Under the pieces are notes generated by a model. The model worked only from the letters and a program-made list of their open reading frames with translations. It searched no databases and had not been told where the DNA came from. A program made the position numbers and the translations under genes. Positions 50,037-58,539 of a stretch of 64,000 nt of DNA are shown piece after piece (within the stretch, counting starts at the first letter, position 1; every line of letters begins with the position of its first letter). This DNA is from Holophagales bacterium (GTDB lineage: Bacteria; Acidobacteriota; Thermoanaerobaculia; Multivoradales; JAGPDF01), in assembly GCA_016699405.1 (NCBI GenBank), contig CP064972.1, positions 3,751,501 through 3,815,500 on the forward strand, in the 5' to 3' direction.

Positions 50037-51305
50037 ATGCAAGAGATCGATCCCGAGATCCGAGAGTCTGTCGCCGACGTCACTTTGGGCTTCGTCGAGG
50101 AGGCGCTCGCCTGCGATATCGAGAAGTCTCTCCTGGCCGGCCTAGGGCGAGGAGCAGTCTTCGAGGACCCGGGCGGCCCGGACGACCTATTTAGATCCGC
50201 CGTGGCAAGGGCGATCCGCGCGATCCACGCCAAGGACGCCGACGGACTGATGCCGCAGTTCCTGGCCAAGGGTCCTTACTTCGATGCGGGGGAGATTCCC
50301 CAAGAGAGGATGGCCGACTTTCTGTCCGACGAGTCCGTTGCGGCAGCGATCCGGTTCATTCACTCCTCGGCGATCAACAGCTTCCAGGGAGCGCTCGCCG
50401 AGCTGCTCGCCGTGGGACCGGTCTGCGCCATCGTCGAGCGCGTCTTCGGTTCGAACAGCCCGCGCGTCTTCTGCGGGGATACCGTCCTCGCACGCAAGCC
50501 GCGAATCGGTTCCTGGGGAAAGGCCGCCGACCTGCACCTTCTCGATGTCCAGGGCGAGGGCACTTTAGCGGAGGCCTTCGTCCGCGGCGTCGTCGAGGTG
50601 AAGTCCTACATCACCACCCCCGAGAAGCTACGGTTTCAGGTGGCTCAACACCTGAAGCGCCCAAGTCGAGGCCTCCTCGTCCAGGGCCACGAGATCTCGA
50701 TGGAGCGAGTTCGACCTGACCCGAAGGGTTCGCCGCCGATCGAGATCATGGTCGTCCCCAGCGACTGGGCCCTCTCTCGCGAGATCTGCTTCGACCGGGA
50801 TGGTGACCGGATCTTCCTCGCCCAGGTTCCGGTCATTCCTCCCCAAGAACTGGACCGCATCGAGATGCTCGAAGAGGGACGCTGGCTCGTTACCCTCCGC
50901 TGGTCGCAGGAAGCGCTGGCTTCGGTGGCCTATGAGATGACCTTCTGGTACCTGGGGCAGCTCGGCCAGTTGGCCTACGGGGAGGATCGGCCGCGAGGCT
51001 GGGAGGACCTGCCCCCAGAAGAGGCCGGCCGCGAGGCCGCCAAGATGATGCTCTACTACTCCATTCTCCGGGCCCGCACCACGCGAGAAGCTAGCCGCGC
51101 CATCGCACTCTTTAACAGCTACGGCTTCGGCTACGCTCTTGGCGCCCACTTCGTCGATCACAAGGGAACGAGACAGGAGCTCTTCTTCGAGGACCTCGAG
51201 CAGATTGCTCAGAACGGTATTTCGCGCACCGAGTCGATCGAGTTCCAGGACAAGGAAAGCGGTCGAGTACGAGTTATTCCACCTGCCCGCTGCAGAATCC
51301 GCTGA
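50037..51305 (+). CDS. Uncharacterised protein with a possible PD-(D/E)XK signature
   Basis: A 422-residue soluble protein. A helical N-terminal part (1-130) is followed by GSWGKAADLHLLD (Asp165) and VRGVVEVKSY (Glu187, Lys189). This spacing and the beta-strand context fit a PD-(D/E)XK core, but no family is recognised. The C-terminal 200 residues are mixed alpha/beta (TFWYLGQLGQLAYGEDRPRG, AIALFNSYGFGYALG). GAGGCGAGG lies about 8 nt before ATG 50037; the GTG at 50019 overlaps the previous stop and is the alternative. It is the third gene of the cluster. Confidence 0.6.
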   Translation: MQEIDPEIRESVADVTLGFVEEALACDIEKSLLAGLGRGAVFEDPGGPDDLFRSAVARAIRAIHAKDADGLMPQFLAKGPYFDAGEIPQERMADFLSDESVAAAIRFIHSSAINSFQGALAELLAVGPVCAIVERVFGSNSPRVFCGDTVLARKPRIGSWGKAADLHLLDVQGEGTLAEAFVRGVVEVKSYITTPEKLRFQVAQHLKRPSRGLLVQGHEISMERVRPDPKGSPPIEIMVVPSDWALSREICFDRDGDRIFLAQVPVIPPQELDRIEMLEEGRWLVTLRWSQEALASVAYEMTFWYLGQLGQLAYGEDRPRGWEDLPPEEAGREAAKMMLYYSILRARTTREASRAIALFNSYGFGYALGAHFVDHKGTRQELFFEDLEQIAQNGISRTESIEFQDKESGRVRVIPPARCRIR

Positions 51306-51338
51306 TTCGCGAGGTCACTCGCCAAGGAGACCGCCCCC

Positions 51339-52379
51339 ATGCCCACCGACACCCGAATCTGGAGAGTCACCCAAGGCGACCGTCTCGAGGAGATTCCCTC
51401 CGGCCGCCTCGACCGGGAGGAGCGCCTCGAGGCCTGGCTGGAGCGCGACATCGGCATCCTCTCGCCCAACCTGATGGTCATCGGCCGCCAGGTGCAAACC
51501 GACCATGGCGGCTTCATCGACCTACTCTGCATCGACGAGAGCGGCAATCTGACGATTGTCGAGATGAAGCGGGACAAGACACCGCGCGAGATCACCGCTC
51601 AGGCACTCGACTATGCGTCGTGGGTCGCAGAGCTGTCCCACGAGGACGTCACGAGGATCGCGGAGGGCTACCTCGCGGCCTCTGGGACGAGCTTCGCTGC
51701 AGCATTCCAGGCGCGCTTCAACTCCGACATCCCGGAAATCCTCAACGAAAACCACTCGATGGTCGTTCTCGGCTCGCGCATCGATGACAGTTCGGAAAGG
51801 ATCGTGCGGTACCTTTCGGAGAAGTTCGACGTGCCGATCAACGCCGCGAGCTTTCGATTCCTTGGATCGCCCGAGAAGGGCGGGGAGTTTCTTGCGCGGA
51901 CCTTCCTCCTCGAGCCGTCCGAGGTCGTCTCGGGAGGTGGGCCGAAGTCCAAGCGGGCGCCCAACCTCAGCCCGGAACAGTTGGCTGAGGTCGCGACCGA
52001 GATGGGCGTCCGCCCTTTGTATGACCTGCTCGCGAGCGGCTTCCACCGTCACTTCAGGCGACAGACGACCAAGACCTCTCTCGCCTTCACCGCCAGGATC
52101 GGCAGCAGCCGGAACACGGTTCTGACTTTGATTCCGGAGGAGAGCAGCGCCGAGTCCGGCGTGTCGTTCCACGCCTACACGAACCGCCTCTCAGCCGTGC
52201 TCGGCATGCCATCGGAGGAGATCAAGGCCCAGCTTCCGGCAGCGGCGAGGAACTGGCAATACGTCGGGACGGACCCCGACTGGTCGGGACTCGCCGGCCA
52301 TTTCGATTCCGAGTCTGCCCGTCGGTTCCTCGCTTTTCTTGATGGGTGTGCAGCGCTCGAGGAGCCGGGCAACGGCTAG
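51339..52379 (+). CDS. NucS/DUF91-like endonuclease-family protein
   Basis: A 346-residue protein. The N-terminal domain matches DUF91/NucS-like nucleases: LERDIGILSPNLMVIGRQV, then GGFIDLLCID (Asp61) and LTIVEMKRD (Glu75, Lys77), with AQALDYASWV closing the fold. The C-terminal 200 residues contain a helix-rich segment and a domain of unknown function ending in a Trp/Asp-rich strand (WQYVGTDPDWSGLAGHFD). NucS proteins cut mismatched or branched DNA; defence proteins use the same fold. It lies 33 bp after the previous gene and ends the cluster. Confidence 0.8.
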   Translation: MPTDTRIWRVTQGDRLEEIPSGRLDREERLEAWLERDIGILSPNLMVIGRQVQTDHGGFIDLLCIDESGNLTIVEMKRDKTPREITAQALDYASWVAELSHEDVTRIAEGYLAASGTSFAAAFQARFNSDIPEILNENHSMVVLGSRIDDSSERIVRYLSEKFDVPINAASFRFLGSPEKGGEFLARTFLLEPSEVVSGGGPKSKRAPNLSPEQLAEVATEMGVRPLYDLLASGFHRHFRRQTTKTSLAFTARIGSSRNTVLTLIPEESSAESGVSFHAYTNRLSAVLGMPSEEIKAQLPAAARNWQYVGTDPDWSGLAGHFDSESARRFLAFLDGCAALEEPGNG

Positions 52380-52606
52380 AGCCAGGGCTCGCCCCGAGCA
52401 ACTTGAGCTGCCACCGCTCTCGGTTTCATGGCCCATGACTAGACCAGAGGCAGCAGCGAAGTTGACTCGCAGCTTCTCGCCCATCCCGGCGCCTCATCTC
52501 GAGCCGCCCCTGCCCGCCACCCTTCCATCACCCAGGACTCGACCGAGATCCTGATCGTCGGCCTCATCCGTCCGCCGGAGGCCGGCAAGCCCTTCCTCGT
52601 GGAAAC

Positions 52607-52646
52607 CCACCTGCGAGCGCAGCGGAATCGCCACCCTCGCAGGTGG
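52607..52646. terminator. Bidirectional hairpin between convergent genes
   Basis: CCACCTGCGAG (52607-52617) pairs perfectly with CTCGCAGGTGG (52636-52646) over 11 bp with an 18-nt loop. It lies between the stop at 52379 and the convergent stop at 52725, where no gene is seen. There is no T-run, so it may need Rho. Confidence 0.45.
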
Positions 52647-52724
52647 TGCACTCTCTTCCTTGAGCCCTGGATTCTCCCCGTCTACCCAGGGTCTTTCCGA
52701 GTATCTACGCGGGCACCCGGAAGC

Positions 52725-54539
52725 TCAGTGCCCCTGATCGTGAGGAATTCGCACCGTGGTCGTCGTTCTGGCGCGGTTTCCCGACGAATCGCCACAGACG
52801 ATCCCGAGGGTGTAGATCCGGTCACCGGCACTTCCATCGCGTTCGGCCCGGAGCCAGACCGTCGTGGCGCTGGCGATCTGCCAGTCCGGGTTCGTGCTGC
52901 CGCCTCCCGTCGAACCCGTCCCCTGGTTCGAGGAGACATCCGCGATGGCACAGGCCGGGCGCGGGTCACAGCCGTCCACCACGGCGGCGGTGACCTTCAC
53001 GAGGACCATCTTGTGATTCGGCGGCCAGAGCTGCGCCGGGCTCGGGGAGACGGTGCCCATCACCGGGGGCGTCTGATCGAGGACGCGGGCCACTGCGGTG
53101 TCGGAGTCGACACCGCCCTGTCCGTCGTTGACGGTCAGCAGGAACTGGTGAACGCCGAGCGGCAGAGAGAACTGCGGCGAGGTGCTGCTCGAGGTGAAGC
53201 CGGTGTCGCTCTGCCAGGCGAAGGCCAGCGAGTCCCCGTCAGGATCGGATGACCGGGAGCCGTCGAGAGTCACCTGGCCACGGCAATCCGCGCCTGCCGC
53301 CACCGTTCGGTCGTCACCGGCATCGGCAGTGGGCTCGCCGTTGAGCCGCGAGAAGACCGCAAGCGCGTTGTCGTCGTGGCCCGCGACATAGACGTTCCTG
53401 CTGTCCGGACTGGTGGTCACGTCGGACCCTCCCGCCAGACCATCGATGCCGTTGACGCCATCCAGGAACGCCTGGCTGAAGGCGAGGCGACCGTCCGCGG
53501 AATTGCGAGCGAAGACGACCAGCGAGCCGTGACCTTTGGTGTAGACCCAGCGACCGTCCGGGCTCACCGCCACCGCATTCGTCCGGACCATTCCGTAAGC
53601 GCCACCCATCCCGTCTCGCTGCGCCTCGAGGTAAGTCAGCTCACCTGTCGCCGGATTGCGAGCGAAGACCGCCAGCGCATTGTCCTCCGTTCCCGCTCCA
53701 TAGACGTTCCGGCCGTCCGGGCTGATGGCGAGCTTGTACACTCCGTACAGCCCATCGACTCCTCCGACACCATCCCGGTAGGAAGCCACGAACGACAGCT
53801 CGCCTGTTGATTCGTTCCTGGCGAAGGCGGAGATCGAGTTGTCGAGGATCCCGACGCCGTAGACGTTCTTCCCGTCCGAGCTCACCGCGATCGCGGTCCC
53901 GCCGAACAGGCCGTCGACGCCCCCAACCCCGTCGCGCAGGGTCTGCCGGTAGTTCAGCTCGCCAGTTGCAGGGTCCCTGTCCCAGACCACGATGCTGTCG
54001 GCGTTGCTGGTTGGCGCGTAGACCGAGAGGCCGTCCGGACTGACGAAAGGACCGCGCACGTTCGCCACCGAGGGACTGCCGATGCCACCCGTTTCCACCT
54101 CGACCACGGTCAGGGCTCCGGAGAGCGCATCCCTCCTGAAGACCACGATTCGATCGTTGTAGCTCCAGGGACCATAGCCAGCGCCGGAGACGTAGACGTT
54201 GCGACCGTCCGGACTCACCGAAACGTCGATGGCACCCATCAGCACGTCGACGCTCGCGACGGTGTCGTCGGCAACACCTGCGAACGTCAGTCTTCCAGTA
54301 GCGGCGTCTCGTTGAAAGATCGAGACGATCCCAGTGAAGAGCGGGTAGTCGTGGTCGGTGACGTAGACGTGCCGGCCGTCGGGACTGACGGCAACCGAGA
54401 ACGCTCCGCCCAATCCGACGACACCGTCGACCCCCTTTCTATGAAGCTCCACGAACTGGAGGTCCGCTGCCCAGCCGCCAGAAATCGAAAGGGCGAGCCC
54501 GACTACGGTGAGCACCACTGCGAGAATCGATCGCCGCAC
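52725..54539 (-). CDS. Secreted beta-propeller protein with PKD-like domain
   Basis: A 604-residue exported protein. Signal peptide (1-25, ending GGWA), then about seven propeller blades of 55-60 residues. Each blade follows the pattern DGVGGVDGL...VAVSPDGRNVYVxG..DNxxxVFxRDxxTGxL, the lactonase/LVIVD type (about 27-405). A PKD-like domain (about 410-490: TADAGDDRTVAAGADCRGQV, DPDGDSLAFAWQSD) and a final Ig-like domain (AQLWPPNHKMVLVKV, DPDWQIASATTVWLRAERDG-like) follow. Its paralogue lies at the window's right edge. GTG start with GGAGGA 4 nt upstream of a short spacer. Confidence 0.85.
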   Translation of the reverse strand: MRRSILAVVLTVVGLALSISGGWAADLQFVELHRKGVDGVVGLGGAFSVAVSPDGRHVYVTDHDYPLFTGIVSIFQRDAATGRLTFAGVADDTVASVDVLMGAIDVSVSPDGRNVYVSGAGYGPWSYNDRIVVFRRDALSGALTVVEVETGGIGSPSVANVRGPFVSPDGLSVYAPTSNADSIVVWDRDPATGELNYRQTLRDGVGGVDGLFGGTAIAVSSDGKNVYGVGILDNSISAFARNESTGELSFVASYRDGVGGVDGLYGVYKLAISPDGRNVYGAGTEDNALAVFARNPATGELTYLEAQRDGMGGAYGMVRTNAVAVSPDGRWVYTKGHGSLVVFARNSADGRLAFSQAFLDGVNGIDGLAGGSDVTTSPDSRNVYVAGHDDNALAVFSRLNGEPTADAGDDRTVAAGADCRGQVTLDGSRSSDPDGDSLAFAWQSDTGFTSSSTSPQFSLPLGVHQFLLTVNDGQGGVDSDTAVARVLDQTPPVMGTVSPSPAQLWPPNHKMVLVKVTAAVVDGCDPRPACAIADVSSNQGTGSTGGGSTNPDWQIASATTVWLRAERDGSAGDRIYTLGIVCGDSSGNRARTTTTVRIPHDQGH

Positions 54540-54595
54540 AGATTCCTCCGGTCAGCCCGGTGGTAGTTGGAGTCCGGACTGCGTTGCGGAAGATG

Positions 54596-54618
54596 GCAAG
54601 GCACATGCCAGGCCTTGC
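54596..54618. other. Inverted repeat in a divergent intergenic region
   Basis: GCAAGGC-ACATGCCAG-GCCTTGC: 7-bp arms with a 9-nt loop. It is 57 bp before the start of the propeller gene and about 180 bp before the EVE-HNH gene. It could be an operator. Confidence 0.3.
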
Positions 54619-54799
54619 ACCTGCTTTCAGGCGGGTTTCTCCTCGAATCGGCGAACCTGTTTCGCGGCTCGTGTAACGACCTTGTCGGTGTGCGCCCAAT
54701 CCCTTGGCGAGAGCCCGACGCTGTCCTAAGAGCGCGCGCTGATGCCTCCCCGCTTCTCGCCTCGGAGCGATTCGCGTAGTCTTCCGACGCAGCCTCGCC

Positions 54800-55780
54800 A
54801 TGCGCTACTGGTGGGTCAACCAGAACCAGACCTTCCGCCAGGAGTTCGGCGGCGGTTATCTCTGGTCGCCCAAGCGCAAGGCGGACGGGCATCGCAACGC
54901 CTTCTACGAGTCGATGCGCGAGGTGGCGCCGGGGGATCTGGTGTTCTCGTTCGCCGACACGCGCATCCGGGCCTTCGGGTTGGTGCGGTCGCACGCCTAC
55001 GAGAATCCGAAGCCCGCGGAGTTCGGCTCGGCGGGGCGCAACTGGGAGAGCGTCGGCTGGCGGGTCGATGTCGAGTGGCACCCGGTGCACACGGTCGTGC
55101 GGCCCGTCGAGTGGATGGAGTTCCTGCGTCCGCTGCTCCCAGCCAAGTACTCTCCCCTGCTGCCCGACGGGCGCGGCGTGCAGGCCGTCTACCTCGCCGA
55201 GCTATCCAAGCCTCTGGCCCTGCAGCTCGCCCACCTCGTGGGGAGTGAGGTCGAGGCGATCGCGCGGACCGAGACCGTCGCCGAGGTCGCCGCCGACACC
55301 GCGCATCCCGAGCTTGCCCTGTGGGAGGAGCACCTTCGCCGGCGCATCGAGGACGACGCCTCGCTTCCCGACACCGAGCGCGAAGCGCTCGTGCTCGCCC
55401 GCCGCGGCCAGGGCCTCTTCCGCCAGCGGGTGCAGCTCCTCGAACAGCGCTGCCGCGTCACCGGCGTCGATCGCCTCGAGCACCTGCGCGCCAGCCACTG
55501 CAAGCCGTGGCGCGACAGCGACAACGCCGAGCGGCTCGACGGGGAGAACGGGCTGCTGCTGACGCCGTCGATCGACCATCTGTTCGATCGGGGGTTCATC
55601 TCTTTCCGCGAGGACGGGCGGCTGCTCGTGTCGCCGGTGGCCCACGGCCCGTCGCTCGCACGGATGGGCGTGCCGGTCGATCGCGAGCTGTTCGTGGGCG
55701 GGTTCAGCACCGGGCAGGGGCGGTATCTCGAGTTCCATCGCGACCAGGTGTGGCTCGCGGCGCAGCGAACGGGAGGGTGA
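54800..55780 (+). CDS. EVE-like domain plus HNH endonuclease (McrA-like)
   Basis: A 326-residue protein. Residues 1-140 look like an EVE/PUA-like reader of modified bases (MRYWWVNQNQTFRQEF, GYLWSPK, APGDLVFSFADTRIRAFGLV). Residues about 210-290 are an HNH_2 domain: CRVTG, SHCKPWRDS, NAERLDGENGLLLTPSIDHLFDRG. The combination is known from ScoMcrA-type enzymes that cut methylated or phosphorothioated DNA. A TAGTCT box lies 17 nt before the ATG; no Shine-Dalgarno. It stands alone between the propeller gene and the MNT/HEPN pair, 285 bp before the latter. That gap shows no gene. Confidence 0.85.
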   Translation: MRYWWVNQNQTFRQEFGGGYLWSPKRKADGHRNAFYESMREVAPGDLVFSFADTRIRAFGLVRSHAYENPKPAEFGSAGRNWESVGWRVDVEWHPVHTVVRPVEWMEFLRPLLPAKYSPLLPDGRGVQAVYLAELSKPLALQLAHLVGSEVEAIARTETVAEVAADTAHPELALWEEHLRRRIEDDASLPDTEREALVLARRGQGLFRQRVQLLEQRCRVTGVDRLEHLRASHCKPWRDSDNAERLDGENGLLLTPSIDHLFDRGFISFREDGRLLVSPVAHGPSLARMGVPVDRELFVGGFSTGQGRYLEFHRDQVWLAAQRTGG

Positions 55781-56069
55781 CGAGTCGCCGGTCGGTTCAC
55801 CGGCCGCCCGGCCGCCCGGATCCCTCGCTCTCGCGCTCGGGACGACGAGGGGACTTGGTTGCGCCGCTCTCCTTTCCCGAGGAAGGGGCACGGACGAGCT
55901 CTCTTGCCGTCGGCGCGGAGCTCGCCTTGGAGCGGCTGAGGCCGCACGACACGTTCCGCTCAGCGGTCCGCAGATCATCCCTTCTCCCGCCGCTTCTCGG
56001 ACCGGCCGGATCCGCGGTCCTGCCTGCCGAGCGGCCCGATGGCACAATCGAGCTCACGGGAAGAGGCGA

Positions 56070-56378
56070 ATGCACCAGCTCATCGAAGCAGAACTGACGG
56101 AGGTCGCGGCGCTCTGCCGCCGCTACGGCGCCCGCCGGCTCGAGCTCTTCGGCTCGGCCACTCGGCGGGATTTCGACCTGGCGACGAGCGACATCGACCT
56201 GCTCGTCGACCTCGATCCGCCTCCCAGCCTGGGTTACGCCGACGCCTACTTCGGGCTCAAGGAGGCGCTCGAGAAGCTCTTCGCGCGCCCCGTCGACCTG
56301 GTGAGCCGCGCTGCCGTTCGCAATCCCTACTTCCGGCGCGAGATCGAATCGTCGCGCCGCTTGCTCGATGCAGCCTGA
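56070..56378 (+). CDS. mntA: MNT-domain nucleotidyltransferase antitoxin (MntA-like)
   Basis: A 102-residue minimal nucleotidyltransferase. The active site is LFGSATRRDFDLATSDIDLL with Gly28, Ser29 and the two metal aspartates Asp41 and Asp43. MntA proteins transfer AMP to a Tyr of the HEPN toxin HepT and so silence it. GGGAAGAGG lies about 6 nt before the ATG. The HEPN start overlaps the last codons of this gene by 11 bp. All catalytic residues are kept, although the toxin partner is broken. Confidence 0.88.
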   Translation: MHQLIEAELTEVAALCRRYGARRLELFGSATRRDFDLATSDIDLLVDLDPPPSLGYADAYFGLKEALEKLFARPVDLVSRAAVRNPYFRREIESSRRLLDAA

Positions 56379-56706
56379 GGCCAAGAAGTTCCTTTGGGAC
56401 GCCAGCACGGCGGCTGCACGAGTGGCTTCGTTCGTCGCGGGCAAGAGCCTCGACGACTAACTCTCGGATGATCTGATTCGCTCGGCCGTCGAGCGGCAGC
56501 TCGAGATCGTCGGCGAAGCCTGCAACCAGCTCGCTCGACTCGACCCCGAGACGGGAGCGCGCATCCCCGAGCTCGGTCGCCTGGTCGCGTTCCGCAATGT
56601 CCTCGCCCACGGTGACGCGATCGTCGACGATCGACTCGTCTGGGACCTCGTCCAAGCCAAGCTCCCCCAGCTCGCCAAGGTTCTCGCCGACCTCTTGGCC
56701 GAGTAG
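56368..56706 (+). pseudogene. HEPN (HepT/DUF86-like) toxin gene with in-frame stop
   Basis: Reading 112 codons gives a HEPN toxin with the RNase motif RNVLAH (Rx4H), but codon 31 is TAA (56458-56460) where a Tyr or Phe is expected between SLDD and LSDDLIRSAVE. Everything after the stop is intact and in frame. The usual RX4HXY Tyr modified by MntA is Asp here (RNVLAHGD). A TAC-to-TAA change is the simplest cause. Unless the stop is read through or is a sequence error, no toxin is made. Confidence 0.85.
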
Positions 56707-56889
56707 GGGCCGGTCTCGCAGCAAGGGCTCCGCACGGCTCGCCCACGGCGACTCCCGTTCGTGCTTCTCGTGTTCGCGAAGACTCGACCGCTCGCCGGGG
56801 CGAGCCCGGTGTCCCCTTTCTCCCCGTTTCGTCGAGATAAGCTCCGGGGCCGATCTGGATCCGGCTCCCGGCCCGCGGAGGAGGTCGCG

Positions 56890-57789
56890 ATGAGGCTCAA
56901 CGAGCGCAAGAAGCTCCGCTCGCTGGCGTTCTGGGAATCGCTGCAGGCGAGGTATCCCCTCGGCTCGCGATGGGAGCTGGTGCGGCCGGCGACGTCGGTG
57001 ATCGCGGCGAACCTGCTCACCGGCCGGGCACTTCTGCGCGGCGAGATGCGCCCCTGGGAGCTCGTGCTGCTCGTCGCGCTCGAGGCCGCGGCCTTCTCGG
57101 CGATCGCCTGGGTGCAGACGATCGGGCTGCCACCGGATGCCCTCCCCGACGAGGAGGGACCGAAGCAGACGCTCGCCCAGCGCCTCGGGGTGCTCGCGTT
57201 CGGGCTCTTCTGGATCGCCGCGGTCTACGGACTGATCTTCGGCTTCTACCTGCGCGAGCTGCCCGACTGGAGCACGCTCGCCGCGGCGCCGTTGGCCTAC
57301 CTCGGCGCGAGCGCGATCCGCTGGCCACTCGCCGTCTCGGTCGGCGGCGCGCTGCTCGACGCGATCGCCGATCGCCAGTTCTGGCGCCACCGCGGCGGGA
57401 TCTTCGTCAGCACCCCCGGGTTCACCGCGCTGGCGCGCTGGCTGACGCTGATCTTCGGCGGCATCCCGTTCTTCGTGCCGTTCGCGGTCGGCGCCGGGTG
57501 TATCGCGGCGATCGTCAAGGCGGTCGAGCGGCGCTTCAAGACGTCGCCGACGACGACCTGGCCAATCGCCCTCTTCCCGCTGCTCACCCTCCTGCTCTTC
57601 TGGGGGATGAGCCACCTGATCGCCGCCGGCGTCGTCGGCTGGACGATCGGCTACGTCGCCGCCAAGCTCGGCTCCGAGTTGCTCGTCCTCGGCGTGCCGC
57701 TGCTGGCCGAACGCGCCGGACAGGAGGAGCGCGAGAAGCTCGCGGGGACCGCACCGGCAGGGCCGACGAAGCGGAGGAAGCGCACCTAG
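56890..57789 (+). CDS. Polytopic membrane protein (DUF6498-like)
   Basis: A 299-residue membrane protein with about six spans: residues 30-48 (SVIAANLLTG region), 55-80 (WELVLLVALEAAAFSAIAWV), 98-125 (VLAFGLFWIAAVYGLIFGFY), 170-200, 220-240 and 245-275. It ends with a charged tail rich in Lys, Arg and Glu. The arrangement with a large cytoplasmic loop (GLPPDALPDEEGPKQTLAQR) resembles DUF6498 proteins of unknown role. GGAGGAGG lies 7 nt before the ATG. An upstream in-frame start at 56761 only overlaps non-conserved sequence. Its stop overlaps the convergent DUF2442 gene by 4 bp. Confidence 0.7.
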   Translation: MRLNERKKLRSLAFWESLQARYPLGSRWELVRPATSVIAANLLTGRALLRGEMRPWELVLLVALEAAAFSAIAWVQTIGLPPDALPDEEGPKQTLAQRLGVLAFGLFWIAAVYGLIFGFYLRELPDWSTLAAAPLAYLGASAIRWPLAVSVGGALLDAIADRQFWRHRGGIFVSTPGFTALARWLTLIFGGIPFFVPFAVGAGCIAAIVKAVERRFKTSPTTTWPIALFPLLTLLLFWGMSHLIAAGVVGWTIGYVAAKLGSELLVLGVPLLAERAGQEEREKLAGTAPAGPTKRRKRT

Positions 57790-58070
57790 CCGCGGGCCGG
57801 CTCACCCGACGCCACCGGAGTCGGTCCGGCGGCGGAGCGGACGAGCTCGTAGAGGAATTCCGGCGCGAAGTCGGCTCCATTCGGCCAGACCGCCGTGTGC
57901 AGCTCCGGGTGAAGACGCACCTCGGAGAAACGCTCGGGATCGCGCAGCGGTTCGAACACCGGCCCCCACAGCTCGGCGACGAGCGCTACGCTACCTTCGG
58001 TACCGTCGGCGAATCTCAGCCGAAGCGAGTGACCAGCCAACGGGTACACCTCGACAAGTCGGGGGATCAT
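57786..58070 (-). CDS. DUF2442 protein (partner of DUF4160)
   Basis: A 94-residue small protein with the DUF2442 pattern: IPRLVEVYPLAGHSLRLRFADG, GPVFEPLRDPERFSEVRL and the typical AVWPNGADFAPEFLYE end. Function unknown. DUF2442 genes often sit next to DUF4160 genes, a pairing proposed to be toxin-antitoxin-like. Here it follows the DUF4160 stop by 6 bp and is co-transcribed with it. The last 15 residues are Pro/Ser/Ala-rich. Confidence 0.85.
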   Translation of the reverse strand: MIPRLVEVYPLAGHSLRLRFADGTEGSVALVAELWGPVFEPLRDPERFSEVRLHPELHTAVWPNGADFAPEFLYELVRSAAGPTPVASGEPARG

Positions 58071-58076
58071 CGGCGT

Positions 58077-58334
58077 CTACTCCAACGGTGCGATCGGCGC
58101 CAACGGCTCGCGCAGACGAGCCCGCTCCCAATTCGCCTCGAGCTCCGTGCGGTGCAGCTCGGCCCACTCGAGCACTAGCCCGAGTGCACGACGTGGGAAA
58201 CGACCCGAGACCGATCCGTCGGCGATCCCCACGACGACCTCGTAGTCGCCGTAGGTGGCGTGAAAGTGCGGTGGGCCGTGCTCGCGGTAGAACATCGCGA
58301 TGACGATCCCGAGGAATCGACAGAGCTCCGGCAC
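58077..58334 (-). CDS. DUF4160 protein
   Basis: An 85-residue protein with the DUF4160 hallmark FYREHGPPHFHATYGDYEVVVGI followed by GRFPRRALGLVLEWAELHRTEL, which recalls the short catalytic-like His clusters of the family; its activity is not known. The GTG at 58334 is chosen because a TACAAT box lies exactly 6 nt upstream. The longer frame to 58436 lacks family similarity before this point. First gene of a two-gene unit with DUF2442. The next 205 bp upstream (to 58540) have no gene. Confidence 0.85.
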   Translation of the reverse strand: MPELCRFLGIVIAMFYREHGPPHFHATYGDYEVVVGIADGSVSGRFPRRALGLVLEWAELHRTELEANWERARLREPLAPIAPLE

Positions 58335-58340
58335 AGGCTC

Positions 58341-58346
58341 ATTGTA
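58341..58346 (-). promoter_or_regulatory. -10 box (TACAAT) for a leaderless DUF4160-DUF2442 transcript
   Basis: TACAAT ends 6 nt before the GTG at 58334 on the minus strand; no Shine-Dalgarno fits. Confidence 0.5.
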
Positions 58347-58539
58347 TCTCCGGCACCGAATCGGGCTCGCCAGCTCCCTTCGGAGCATGGACAAGTGCCC
58401 TCCACTCGCGGACCGCGGCACCAACTCCGGGCGCACGTCGCCTCGGGCCGCGCCGACGCCGCACCAGAGTGCCGCGAAGCGACGGACGTCCAGGCCTTGT
58501 CGTTTGATGCGGCCCGCGGCGACGTCGCTGCCTGCCGCC

